NCBI GenBank assembly: GCA_902490055.1
Contig: CABUCP010000263.1
Coordinates: 1 to 5,298 of the forward strand
DNA from: an uncultured Klebsiella sp.
Lineage (GTDB): Bacteria > Pseudomonadota > Gammaproteobacteria > Enterobacterales > Enterobacteriaceae
DNA: 5,298 bases
Reading direction: 5' to 3'
The translations under genes were made by a program, and so were the position numbers. Shown here piece after piece: positions 1 to 5,298 of the stretch (position 1 is the first letter of the stretch; each line of letters opens with the position of its first letter). A model generated the notes under the pieces. That model saw only the letters and a program-made list of their open reading frames with translations, did not search any database and had not been told where the DNA came from.

Positions 1-184
1 ATTTTTTACTATCCGCAGGCTGGGTAGCAAACACCATAACATTCATAAAAATATCGTTACCGCGTAGCTCGAAACACCCTGGAGATTTCTCCTGTGGCCG
101 GGCGGCTACCGCCAGCATCAACGCTTCGGCTAAAACGGGATGTAACCCGCAAGCAGCCAGCGTGCCAATATCACCTGCTATCAT
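1..184 (-). CDS. yhcH: YhcH/NanQ sialic acid anomerase, 5' part only
   Basis: The first 61 codons are visible, starting at the ATG at 184-182 and running off the left edge with no stop. The protein begins [18 protein letters not shown] and continues with [10 protein letters not shown] and [10 protein letters not shown]. This matches the N-terminus of the YhcH/YjgK/YiaL (DUF386) family, small cupin-like proteins of about 150 residues as I recall, so roughly 60% lies outside the window. In E. coli this protein (also NanQ) is described as helping interconvert Neu5Ac anomers in the cytoplasm. The start overlaps the nanK stop as ATGA, and AGGGGA at 197-192 lies 7 nt before it, so translation is probably coupled to nanK. 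The family call is firm. The anomerase role rests on the E. coli homologue, and the cupin metal ligands lie outside the window. Confidence 0.9.
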   Translation of the reverse strand, partial: MIAGDIGTLAACGLHPVLAEALMLAVAARPQEKSPGCFELRGNDIFMNVMVFATQPADSKK

Positions 185-1056
185 AAGTTGTTCCCCTGAG
201 CCAATAACGCCGCTCCCAGTAATCCCGCGTCATGCCGGTAATGCGCGGGTTGTAACATAACGTGATATAGCGACGGTTCTTGCGCAAGGTAAGTTCTTAC
301 CAACGCCAGATAACCTTCCGCCAGGCCGATGCTGCCGCCGACCACCACGCGTTGGCAATCCGTGGTGGCTTTCACATCAGCAATCAACCTCGCTAACGTC
401 TGTGCCGAACGATGAATAAGTCCGACGGCCTGCTCATCACCCTGCCCGGCGCGGAGGAAAATGGTCTTCGCATCACACCCGCTGAGCTCTCGCTGGGCTG
501 CGGCTGCCATTCCACGCCCGGAAGCAATGGCCTCTACGCAGCCGCGCCGGCCACAACCGCATAGCGGTCCATTCGGGTCTGCTAGCGTATGGCCCAGATG
601 GCCGGCAAGTCCGCCAACCCCGGAGACAAGCCGGCCATGGCTCACCACGCCGCCCCCCACGCCAGTGGATACGGTGATGAAAACCATATCGCGACAATCC
701 TCACCCAAGGCATGGTATTCCGCCCATGCCGCGGCCTGCGCGTCGTTTACCGCAAGCGTGGGCAGCTCCGTTAATGTTTCCAGGGTCTCCGTCAGCGGGA
801 AATGCAGCAGGCCGCCGAGATTGTGGGGATTGATGGCCAACAGCGCGCCATCACGAATAATCCCGGTGGAGGCGATTGCCACACGCTGGGCGCGAGCAAA
901 CAACGGCACGATCAGCTCCCATAGCGCCGAACGTAGCGCATCGGGCGTTTTGCTGGCGGGCGTCGGAAGCTCACGGCGTTCAAGGAGGCTCAGGCCATCA
1001 TCCACCAGCGCGGCGGCAAGTTTGGTTCCGCCGATATCAATAGCAAGCGTAGTCAT
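181..1056 (-). CDS. nanK: N-acetylmannosamine kinase NanK (ROK family)
   Basis: NanK phosphorylates ManNAc, released by NanA, to ManNAc-6-phosphate using ATP in the cytoplasm. The protein is 291 aa, the E. coli NanK length. The N-terminal phosphate-binding motif DIGGTK is at residues 7-12. The likely catalytic base is Asp105 in [12 protein letters not shown] glycine-rich segment, [12 protein letters not shown], is at 128-139. The ROK zinc site is complete: His156 in AGHLGH, then CGCGRRGC with Cys166, Cys168 and Cys173, followed by [10 protein letters not shown] second nucleotide-site motif, [13 protein letters not shown], is at 237-249. Position 153 is His where most ROK sugar kinases have Glu. 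E. coli NanK, as I remember it, also has His there. The ATG at 1056-1054 overlaps the nanE TGA as ATGA, with AAGG at 1067-1064 spaced 7 nt upstream. The downstream end overlaps yhcH in the same way. Confidence 0.97.
   Translation of the reverse strand: MTTLAIDIGGTKLAAALVDDGLSLLERRELPTPASKTPDALRSALWELIVPLFARAQRVAIASTGIIRDGALLAINPHNLGGLLHFPLTETLETLTELPTLAVNDAQAAAWAEYHALGEDCRDMVFITVSTGVGGGVVSHGRLVSGVGGLAGHLGHTLADPNGPLCGCGRRGCVEAIASGRGMAAAAQRELSGCDAKTIFLRAGQGDEQAVGLIHRSAQTLARLIADVKATTDCQRVVVGGSIGLAEGYLALVRTYLAQEPSLYHVMLQPAHYRHDAGLLGAALLAQGNNL
192..197 (-). promoter_or_regulatory. yhcH ribosome binding site inside nanK
   Basis: AGGGGA lies 7 nt upstream of the yhcH ATG, within the last codons of nanK. 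It fixes the yhcH start at 184 and, with the ATGA overlap at 184-181, suggests coupled translation. Confidence 0.72.
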
Positions 1057-1742
1057 GACACCGCCTTTTTTAACGCCGAGTTATACCACTGGCAGATATG
1101 CTCAAGACGGGTGATGGCAGAGCCGACGGTCACGGCCCATGCCCCCTGGCGCATCGCGGTTGCCGCCTGCGCGGGAGTGTTGTAGCGCCCTTCCGCAATC
1201 ACCCGGCATCCGGCCTCGCTGAGTGCTTTCACCAGCGCGAAATCAGGTTCTTCCGGCGTTTTCGCCGTCGTGTAACCAGAAAGCGTCGTCCCTATTATGT
1301 CGGCCCCCTGCTGCTGGCAAGCCATCCCATCTTCAAAGGTTGAACAGTCGGCCATCGCCAGCAAAGCATGCTGATGAATTCGCGCCAGCAGCGCTGCAAC
1401 GGTAACCGGACGCAGACGATCGGTACCATCCACGGCGATGATATCCGCCCCGCCTTGCGCCAGCGCATCAACATCGTCGAGGAACGGCGTGATTCGGACG
1501 GGCGAATCGTCGAGATCGCGTTTCATAATCCCGATGATAGGAATAGAAACGACGGCTCGGGCGGCGCGTAAATTCTCAATGCCTTCAATACGCAGCGCGA
1601 TCGCCCCCGCCTGCTCCGCCGCCAGGGCCATCGCGGCGACAATCTCAGGCTTATCCAGTGGGCTATTTGGCACAGGCTGGCAGGAAACTATCAAACCACC
1701 AGATTGCGCGATTTTTTGATTCAGCAGTTCAAGTACAGACAT
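1053..1742 (-). CDS. nanE: N-acetylmannosamine-6-phosphate 2-epimerase NanE
   Basis: NanE converts ManNAc-6-phosphate to GlcNAc-6-phosphate in the cytoplasm, joining sialic acid breakdown to the nagAB amino sugar route. It is a single-domain (beta/alpha)8 barrel. From the start chosen here it is 229 aa, the E. coli length. Visible features are [20 protein letters not shown] at 15-34, RIEG at 51-54, GIMKRD with Lys74, DGTDR at 105-109, ADCST with Asp132, GTTLSGYTT at 151-159, AEGRYNTP with Glu184, and the phosphate-binding VTVGSAITR at 204-212. Lys74, Asp132 and Glu184 correspond to residues described as active-site residues in bacterial NanE, by motif comparison from memory. The start is the last of three consecutive ATG codons, because AAGGA lies 7 nt upstream of it and the product then aligns with E. 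coli MSLLAQLDQKIA. The nanT-nanE gap is 45 nt and the 3' end overlaps nanK by 4 nt. Confidence 0.96.
   Translation of the reverse strand: MSVLELLNQKIAQSGGLIVSCQPVPNSPLDKPEIVAAMALAAEQAGAIALRIEGIENLRAARAVVSIPIIGIMKRDLDDSPVRITPFLDDVDALAQGGADIIAVDGTDRLRPVTVAALLARIHQHALLAMADCSTFEDGMACQQQGADIIGTTLSGYTTAKTPEEPDFALVKALSEAGCRVIAEGRYNTPAQAATAMRQGAWAVTVGSAITRLEHICQWYNSALKKAVS
1064..1067 (-). promoter_or_regulatory. nanK ribosome binding site inside nanE
   Basis: AAGG lies 7 nt upstream of the nanK ATG, within the last codons of nanE. Together with the ATGA stop/start overlap at 1056-1053 this suggests that ribosomes ending nanE re-initiate on nanK. Confidence 0.7.
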
Positions 1743-1749
1743 CATCATA

Positions 1750-1754
1750 TCCTT
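1750..1754 (-). promoter_or_regulatory. nanE ribosome binding site that decides the start
   Basis: AAGGA is followed by T and three tandem ATG codons at 1748-1740. Spacing to the first, second and third ATG is 1, 4 and 7 nt, so the third (1742) is favoured. An upstream in-frame TTG at 1760 would place this ribosome site inside the coding region and is unlikely to be the start. Confidence 0.75.
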
Positions 1755-1787
1755 AGGCAAATATCCGTGATTAGCCGGGCGCCGTAG

Positions 1788-3278
1788 TTAATTTTTACTT
1801 TTCGCGAAGGCGCTTTTGCCGCTACCAAACGGCACTGCGCCGCTGAACGGTTTACCATCGATCGCATCATGGGTACGCATCGCTTCCGGTCGGATCCAGC
1901 GCTGGACGCGGGTTGGCATATCAAGCCCGATGAGTAAGATCACCACGAAGGTCAGGCTAAAGGAGAGCGAGCCCAGCGCGGTGCCTAAATCCAGACGTTG
2001 CGCAATTAACGCACCGAGAATTGGCGCCAGCGCGCCGCCCAAAGCGCCAACGTTGTAGGTAAATCCCAGGCCTGCGGCGCGTTGATCGGTTTCGAAATAA
2101 CCGCCGATCAGCTTCGGTAAGATCCCCGAAATTCCCTGGCCCAGCATCTGCTGGAAGAAAAGTAACAATCCCAGCACCCAGACATTGGCGCCGCCAATCG
2201 CAAATACCGGAATGATCAGCAACTGCGAAGCCAGTAAACTGCAAACGTAAGCTTTACGGGTACCCAGCCAGTCGCCAAGAAAGCCACCGACACAGCAGCC
2301 GACAGCTGCACCAAAGCCGCTAAAAAACAAAACGTTAGCAACGGTATGTGGATCATAGGCCAGTTCAGTTTTTAGATAAGTAGGCAGCAGCGCCTGAATC
2401 GGCCAGGAGTAGAGAAAAGCGAAGAGCACCACCACCATCAACATGACGCCGGTCGGCCAGCGTTTACCGCTGCTTTGCACCATGAAACTGATGAAGATAA
2501 TGGCGCATGCCAGGCCCAGCAGCGCAACCAGCCCGGCAATACGCGCTTCGCCGGCAAAGCAGTACCACAGCGACGCGCCGGCCACACCGGTCATGATGAT
2601 GTTCATCACCCGATGCTGGCCGCGATAAAGAATATCGACCATCGTACGTACCGGCGCTTTGCCTTCGTGCTTCTCTTTCCAGTCTTCCGCTTCCGGGATG
2701 TTTTTACGCAGCCAGAGGGCAAACACGATGGGAACAATGCCGATGAAAAAGAGCGCTCGCCAACCCCAGACGGGCACCACCAGGCTATACACCTGCGCGG
2801 CGACGACGGCGCCAACCGAGAAACCAGAGATCAGAAATCCACTGGCCTTGTTTCGCAACTGTTTTGGCCAGCTTTCAATAACATAGGTGGCGCTGGAACC
2901 ATATTCCCCCGCCATGCCCATCCCGATGACCAGGCGGGCGATAAAGAGAGAGGTGTAGCCCGGAGCAAAACCACAGGCCAGCGTCCCGACCGAAAAGAGA
3001 ATAATACTGGTGACCATCGCCAGGCGGCGACCATAGCGGTCCCCCATGGCGCCGAGCATCAAGCCGCCAAACCAGCGGGAGATAAAAGCGGCGGAAATCA
3101 GGCTTGCCGCCTGTACCGTCGTCAAACCAAATTCCCCCTGAACTTCAGTGAGCACCAGGGCGATTAAGACAAAATCAAAACCATCAAGCAAATACCCCAA
3201 CCAGGCGGCGGAAAATGCCCGCCACTGCGCTCGGTTAAGATGACGATACCACGGGATATTCTGGGTTGTAGTACTCAT
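1788..3278 (-). CDS. nanT: Sialic acid transporter NanT (MFS symporter)
   Basis: NanT is the inner-membrane proton symporter that imports Neu5Ac. It is 496 aa from the ATG at 3278, matching E. coli NanT. The cytoplasmic N-terminus [20 protein letters not shown] leads into TM1 with LLDGFDF at 30-36. The MFS motif [11 protein letters not shown], is at 76-85 between TM2 and TM3. [20 protein letters not shown] at 119-138 is typical of the sialate/benzoate-type MFS branch, and a related [14 protein letters not shown] is at 331-344. Hydrophobic runs near 23-44, 57-78, 87-105, 109-125, 146-168, 172-190, 224-243, 247-268, 276-297, 312-335, 343-361, 366-388, 402-427 and 434-452 suggest 14 segments. 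The pair at about 224-268 is the NanT-specific central addition. A polar tail runs from 453 to 496. The open frame extends 34 codons further upstream through the intergenic palindrome, but the 3278 start has the ribosome site and the homology. Confidence 0.96.
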   Translation of the reverse strand: MSTTTQNIPWYRHLNRAQWRAFSAAWLGYLLDGFDFVLIALVLTEVQGEFGLTTVQAASLISAAFISRWFGGLMLGAMGDRYGRRLAMVTSIILFSVGTLACGFAPGYTSLFIARLVIGMGMAGEYGSSATYVIESWPKQLRNKASGFLISGFSVGAVVAAQVYSLVVPVWGWRALFFIGIVPIVFALWLRKNIPEAEDWKEKHEGKAPVRTMVDILYRGQHRVMNIIMTGVAGASLWYCFAGEARIAGLVALLGLACAIIFISFMVQSSGKRWPTGVMLMVVVLFAFLYSWPIQALLPTYLKTELAYDPHTVANVLFFSGFGAAVGCCVGGFLGDWLGTRKAYVCSLLASQLLIIPVFAIGGANVWVLGLLLFFQQMLGQGISGILPKLIGGYFETDQRAAGLGFTYNVGALGGALAPILGALIAQRLDLGTALGSLSFSLTFVVILLIGLDMPTRVQRWIRPEAMRTHDAIDGKPFSGAVPFGSGKSAFAKSKN

Positions 3279-3285
3279 GGTGAGT

Positions 3286-3290
3286 CTCCC
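3286..3290 (-). promoter_or_regulatory. nanT ribosome binding site that decides the start
   Basis: GGGAG lies 7 nt upstream of the ATG at 3278-3276. The alternative in-frame ATG at 3380 has no purine-rich site in front and would add 34 residues encoded by the palindromic intergenic DNA, so 3278 is chosen. Confidence 0.75.
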
Positions 3291-3338
3291 GCGATGGGCT
3301 ACGCCCACACGCTTTGGTATGAATTGAATATCGTTGTT

Positions 3339-3409
3339 GCCGGATGACGCCCGCTTCAGATTTCTCGTTGAGTCTCTCATCGAAAGCGCAGTTCATGAGC
3401 GTATCCGGC
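3339..3409. repeat. REP-like palindrome in the nanA-nanT gap
   Basis: GCCGGATGACGC at 3339-3350 and GCGTATCCGGC at 3399-3409 are inverted repeats, differing by one extra base, and have the arm sequence of enterobacterial REP elements (GCCGGAT and ATCCGGC). Inside, CGCTTC at 3352-3357 can pair with GAAAGCG at 3382-3388 (one bulge) and TGAG at 3369-3372 with CTCA at 3376-3379, so a nested structure is possible. At 71 nt it is about twice the usual single REP length, so it may be a diverged or interrupted element. It lies between nanA and nanT, where a stable transcript structure could protect nanA mRNA or reduce read-through. No T-run follows on the minus strand, so it is not a classical terminator. 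The palindrome is seen directly. The REP assignment is by resemblance. Confidence 0.6.
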
Positions 3410-3417
3410 GAGAAATC
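3359..3417. repeat. 9-bp inverted repeat reaching the nanA stop codon
   Basis: GATTTCTCG at 3359-3367 and CGAGAAATC at 3409-3417 are a perfect 9-bp inverted repeat with a 41-nt spacer. The right arm covers two bases of the nanA stop codon (3418-3416) and abuts the right REP-like arm, sharing base 3409. Its pairing crosses the outer REP-like stem (left, left, right, right), so in RNA the two stems either compete or form a pseudoknot-type fold. Function is unknown. Confidence 0.5.
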
Positions 3418-4309
3418 AGCCGCGTTCCTGCATTAACTGCTGCGCCAGCGCTTTCAATTCTGCCTGGTATTTATCGTCAACCGGGGCAAACGGTTTACGG
3501 CAGAGCGGGACGGACAGCACGTCCATATAGTGCAGCACCGTTTTCAGTCCACGGAATACGCCCACTTTGACTAACAGATCGATCACCTTGTTACACTCAT
3601 GCTGCAGCTGCTGCGCCTTCGCGGTGTCGCCCTCTTTCAGCGCCTGCACGATCCCCAGATAGCGCCAGGCCATAATGTTGTAGGTACTGCCGATACCGCC
3701 GTCAGCGCCCGCCAGCAAGCCGGAAGCAAAAATTTCGTCATAGCCGTTATAGAGCACCAGATCCGGGTGCGCACGGCGGATCTGTTCCATTTGATAGAGA
3801 TCGCCAGACGTTTGTTTTAATGCGCCCACCCCCGGTAAGGTTACCAGGTGGTTAATCTGCTCTAACGTCAGTTTTACCCCACTCAGCGCCGGAATGTTGT
3901 AGACCACCATCGGTATTCCATCAGCAGAATCAATAATTGCGCGATAGTGATCGCAGTGTTCTTCAAAGCTGAACGGGTAGTAGAACGGCGTGACCGCAGA
4001 AACCGCGTCAAACCCATAGCGCTTAGCCGCCGCCGCCAGCTGCTGGCTTTCCGCCGTACTGACGCAGCCAACGTGCGCAATCAGGGTTATTTTGCCTTTC
4101 GCCTCTTCCGCGACGATTTCAAGAACCTTTTCACGCTCGGACAGGCTCTGAACGAAGGCCTCCCCGGTTGAACCACCGACGTATACCCCATCAACACCCT
4201 GCTCAATATTGAAACGGACTAATCGACGCAGGCTCGCCTGATCAAGGTTCTGCTGTGCGTCGAATGGGGTCAGAAGCGCGGGCATCACGCCACGTAAATT
4301 GCTAACCAT
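3416..4309 (-). CDS. nanA: N-acetylneuraminate lyase NanA
   Basis: NanA cleaves Neu5Ac reversibly into ManNAc and pyruvate, the first cytoplasmic step of the pathway. The product is 297 aa, the E. coli length, and is a (beta/alpha)8 barrel of the DHDPS/NAL family. The carboxylate-binding GGSTGE motif is at residues 45-50 with Ser47 and Thr48. Tyr137 lies in [14 protein letters not shown]. The Schiff-base lysine is Lys165 in [19 protein letters not shown] follows at about 188-197, containing the substrate-side residues Asp191 and Glu192. [11 protein letters not shown] comes next. No key residue is missing. The ATG at 4309 has GAGG at 4318-4315, 5 nt upstream. It follows nanR after 76 nt and precedes nanT after a 137-nt gap with palindromes. 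Residue roles are from the known E. coli enzyme, numbered without gaps. Confidence 0.98.
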   Translation of the reverse strand: MVSNLRGVMPALLTPFDAQQNLDQASLRRLVRFNIEQGVDGVYVGGSTGEAFVQSLSEREKVLEIVAEEAKGKITLIAHVGCVSTAESQQLAAAAKRYGFDAVSAVTPFYYPFSFEEHCDHYRAIIDSADGIPMVVYNIPALSGVKLTLEQINHLVTLPGVGALKQTSGDLYQMEQIRRAHPDLVLYNGYDEIFASGLLAGADGGIGSTYNIMAWRYLGIVQALKEGDTAKAQQLQHECNKVIDLLVKVGVFRGLKTVLHYMDVLSVPLCRKPFAPVDDKYQAELKALAQQLMQERG

Positions 4310-4314
4310 ACATA

Positions 4315-4318
4315 CCTC
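4315..4318 (-). promoter_or_regulatory. nanA ribosome binding site
   Basis: GAGG lies 5 nt before the nanA ATG. The surrounding GAGGTATGTATG contains the only GGTAT found in the nanR-nanA gap. E. coli nanA has a similar GAGGTATTTATG as I remember it, so this GGTAT is better read as part of the translation start than as an operator. Confidence 0.75.
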
Positions 4319-4348
4319 GTAATGATGTTTTATCGGATTAACTTATTG

Positions 4349-4364
4349 TGCGATCGAGTTCACT
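4349..4364. promoter_or_regulatory. Candidate CRP (cAMP receptor protein) site
   Basis: TGCGATCGAGTTCACT matches the CRP consensus TGTGA-N6-TCACA at 8 of 10 positions. CRP activation of the nan operon is established in E. coli. The centre at 4356.5 lies 47 nt before the nanA start codon. I could not find a good -10 at a standard class I or class II distance that leaves the nanA ribosome site in the transcript. The only properly spaced hexamer, CATCAT at 4327-4322, would start transcription at about 4315, inside the ribosome site. The match may therefore be fortuitous or act in another way. Confidence 0.4.
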
Positions 4365-4375
4365 AAACCGATCGC
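4350..4375. repeat. Hairpin-forming inverted repeat between nanR and nanA
   Basis: GCGATCG at 4350-4356 and CGATCGC at 4369-4375 form a perfect 7-bp inverted repeat with a 12-nt spacer. Inside it GTT (4358-4360) can pair with AAC (4366-4368), leaving one bulged base and a 5-nt loop, so a stem of about 10 bp is possible in the nanR-nanA transcript. It starts 11 nt beyond the nanR stop codon (4388-4386) and overlaps the CRP-like site. The sequence after it on the minus strand is ACAATAAG, with no T-run, so it is not a classical intrinsic terminator. It could be an operator, an mRNA-stabilising 3' structure for nanR, or an attenuator. Nothing in the sequence decides between these. Confidence 0.5.
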
Positions 4376-4385
4376 GAAGCGGGGA

Positions 4386-5168
4386 TCATTGAGTGGATTT
4401 TTCGGTTTTACCTAAGGCGCGCCAGGTAGCGGAAACACTTTTGAGGTGGGTTTGCAACGCACGATCGGCTTCGTCCGGATCGCGATCGCGTATGGCGTTG
4501 AATATGGCGATATGCTCTTGAAAACTGACGTTATTATGATGATGAAGCTCTTGCTCTGACACTTTCGGCCGCGCGGCGATCAGCCAATCAAGCAAAGCAA
4601 CATGCGTCGCCATGAAGATCGGGTTACCGGGGATCTCCGCCAGCACGCGGTGGAAATCGACGTCTGAGCGAATAAATTGCGCGTTATCATCCAGCGACTG
4701 GCCGTTGATCTCCAGCGCCTTACTTAACAGGGCTATCTGCTCATCCGTGGCGTTCTCAGCCGCGTAGCGCACCAGGCTTGATTCGAAAAAAAGGCGTAGC
4801 TGCTCGAAATGCGCAATGCCGCCTGGCGCGGAGAGAAAATCCTTCGCCAGCCCGGAGAGCTCGGAAATGATGGTGTCCGCCGAAGGTCTCGAGACCCGCG
4901 CCCGTTCGCCGTTGTTGATTTGTACCAGCCCCTTCCGCTTCAGCGCAGCCAGCGCTTCACGCACCGACGGGCGCCCGACGTTAAAAAATGCCATCAATTC
5001 GCGCTCGGAAGGAAGCTGCCCGCCTTCGCCAAACTCGCCGCGACGAATCATCTGCTCCAACTCTTCTTCCACCATTTCAGACAACTTTTTGCGCGCCAGC
5101 GGGCGTCGGCGCAGGCTGTTGCCGATAGTTTCCTGGGTGTCATCTGACGAGTGATCGAACGCGCTCAT
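4386..5168 (-). CDS. nanR: Sialic acid-responsive regulator NanR (GntR family, FCD)
   Basis: NanR is the transcriptional repressor of sialic acid genes and in E. coli is released by Neu5Ac. This 260-aa protein has a short variable N-terminus (1-22), then a winged helix-turn-helix at about 28-97: [40 protein letters not shown] (52-71), and wing INNGERARV (84-92). The FCD effector domain spans about 115-255. Its metal-site pattern is intact: Asp169 and His173 in SDVDFHRVL, His219 in QEHI, and His241 in QTHL. The DNA-recognition region closely resembles E. coli NanR as I remember it, and the N-terminal 20 residues differ most. The ATG at 5168 is the first possible one because an in-frame TAA lies four codons upstream (5180-5178). 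The ribosome site is weak: AGG at 5184-5182 is 13 nt away. nanR is codirectional with nanA across 76 nt, so read-through into the operon is possible. Confidence 0.95.
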   Translation of the reverse strand: MSAFDHSSDDTQETIGNSLRRRPLARKKLSEMVEEELEQMIRRGEFGEGGQLPSERELMAFFNVGRPSVREALAALKRKGLVQINNGERARVSRPSADTIISELSGLAKDFLSAPGGIAHFEQLRLFFESSLVRYAAENATDEQIALLSKALEINGQSLDDNAQFIRSDVDFHRVLAEIPGNPIFMATHVALLDWLIAARPKVSEQELHHHNNVSFQEHIAIFNAIRDRDPDEADRALQTHLKSVSATWRALGKTEKSTQ

Positions 5169-5213
5169 AAGTATCGTTTAACCTGGAAAAAAGAGGAAAA
5201 GTTTTGCTTTTTC

Positions 5214-5240
5214 ATCATATCACAAATCATACGCGGGTAA
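5214..5240 (-). promoter_or_regulatory. Candidate nanR promoter
   Basis: On the minus strand TATGAT at 5219-5214 is preceded by TG at 5222-5221, giving an extended -10 (TGnTATGAT, 5 of 6 in the hexamer). A weak -35-like TTACCC is at 5240-5235 with a 15-nt spacer, short but tolerable for an extended -10. A second TATGAT at 5231-5226 has TTACCG at 5253-5248 with a 16-nt spacer and is an alternative. The distance to the nanR ATG is about 45 nt from the first -10. The rest of 5169-5298 shows no coding region, only a 4-bp GCGG/CCGC hairpin at 5247-5258. Confidence 0.45.
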
Positions 5241-5298
5241 TGAACAGCGGTAAGCCGCCGCTTTGCTGAATAAAAAACAACCGATGGGTCTTTGCTCC

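Noticed and set aside
461..1114. 217-codon open frame on the plus strand
   Set aside because: It lies opposite nanK, whose complete ROK motifs and family length leave no doubt. The plus-strand product is low-complexity, rich in Pro, Ser, Ala and Arg, with no recognisable domain.
1743..1760. TTG start adding six residues to NanE
   Set aside because: It would put the AAGGA ribosome site inside the gene. The start at 1742 gives the 229-aa length and N-terminus of E. coli NanE.
1743..1787. Possible terminator in the nanT-nanE gap (GGCGCC palindrome at about 1779-1784)
   Set aside because: The palindrome has no loop-length spacer and no T-run follows on the minus strand. A 45-nt gap between pathway genes fits simple cotranscription.
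2475..3167. 230-codon open frame on the plus strand
   Set aside because: It is an antisense shadow of nanT. Its product is hydrophilic with scattered His, Arg and Asp and no motif, as expected from the complement of membrane-protein codons.
4816..5154. 112-codon plus-strand frames opposite the NanR DNA-binding domain
   Set aside because: Two overlapping plus-strand frames cover the same stretch, neither resembles a known protein, and NanR on the minus strand explains the conservation.
5214..5224. CRP half-site TGTGA overlapping the nanR -10
   Set aside because: The other half (GAAAA instead of TCACA) does not match, so this is not a credible CRP site.
5246..5262. AGCGG/CCGCT small hairpin upstream of nanR
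   Set aside because: The stem is only 5 bp with a 7-nt loop and no T-run on either strand, too weak to call a terminator or an operator.

Overview
The window comes from an enteric gammaproteobacterium (Enterobacteriaceae). It carries the sialic acid (N-acetylneuraminate, Neu5Ac) catabolic operon in the order nanR-nanA-nanT-nanE-nanK-yhcH, all on the minus strand, so transcription runs from high to low coordinates. As I remember the E. coli K-12 products, NanA (297 aa), NanT (496 aa), NanE (229 aa) and NanK (291 aa) have the same lengths here and NanR differs by a few residues (260 versus 263). The sequences are similar but not identical. A Citrobacter, Salmonella or Enterobacter relative fits, but I cannot name the genus from the sequence alone.

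Layout from upstream to downstream: 5169-5298 is the nanR leader with a candidate promoter. 4386-5168 is nanR, the GntR/FCD regulator. 4310-4385 is a 76-nt nanR-nanA gap with a hairpin-forming inverted repeat, a CRP-like site and the nanA ribosome binding site. 3416-4309 is nanA (aldolase). 3279-3415 is a 137-nt gap with a REP-like palindrome and a second, crossing inverted repeat. 1788-3278 is nanT (MFS sialic acid symporter). 1053-1742 is nanE (ManNAc-6-P epimerase). 181-1056 is nanK (ManNAc kinase). 1-184 is the 5' part of yhcH (nanQ), cut by the window edge. nanE/nanK and nanK/yhcH each overlap by ATGA.

The genes form one pathway. NanT imports Neu5Ac. YhcH/NanQ is thought to speed interconversion of its anomers. 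NanA splits it to ManNAc and pyruvate, NanK phosphorylates ManNAc, and NanE converts ManNAc-6-P to GlcNAc-6-P, which enters the nagA/nagB route. NanR represses the system until Neu5Ac is present.

The coding content is ordinary, and I see no new system, mobile element, CRISPR array, tRNA or rRNA. The unusual parts are non-coding. The run of GGTATA repeats that forms the E. coli NanR operator is absent from the nanR-nanA gap, which instead holds a perfect 7-bp inverted repeat overlapping a CRP-like site. The nanA-nanT gap has two inverted repeats whose pairings exclude or cross each other, one of them running into the nanA stop codon.
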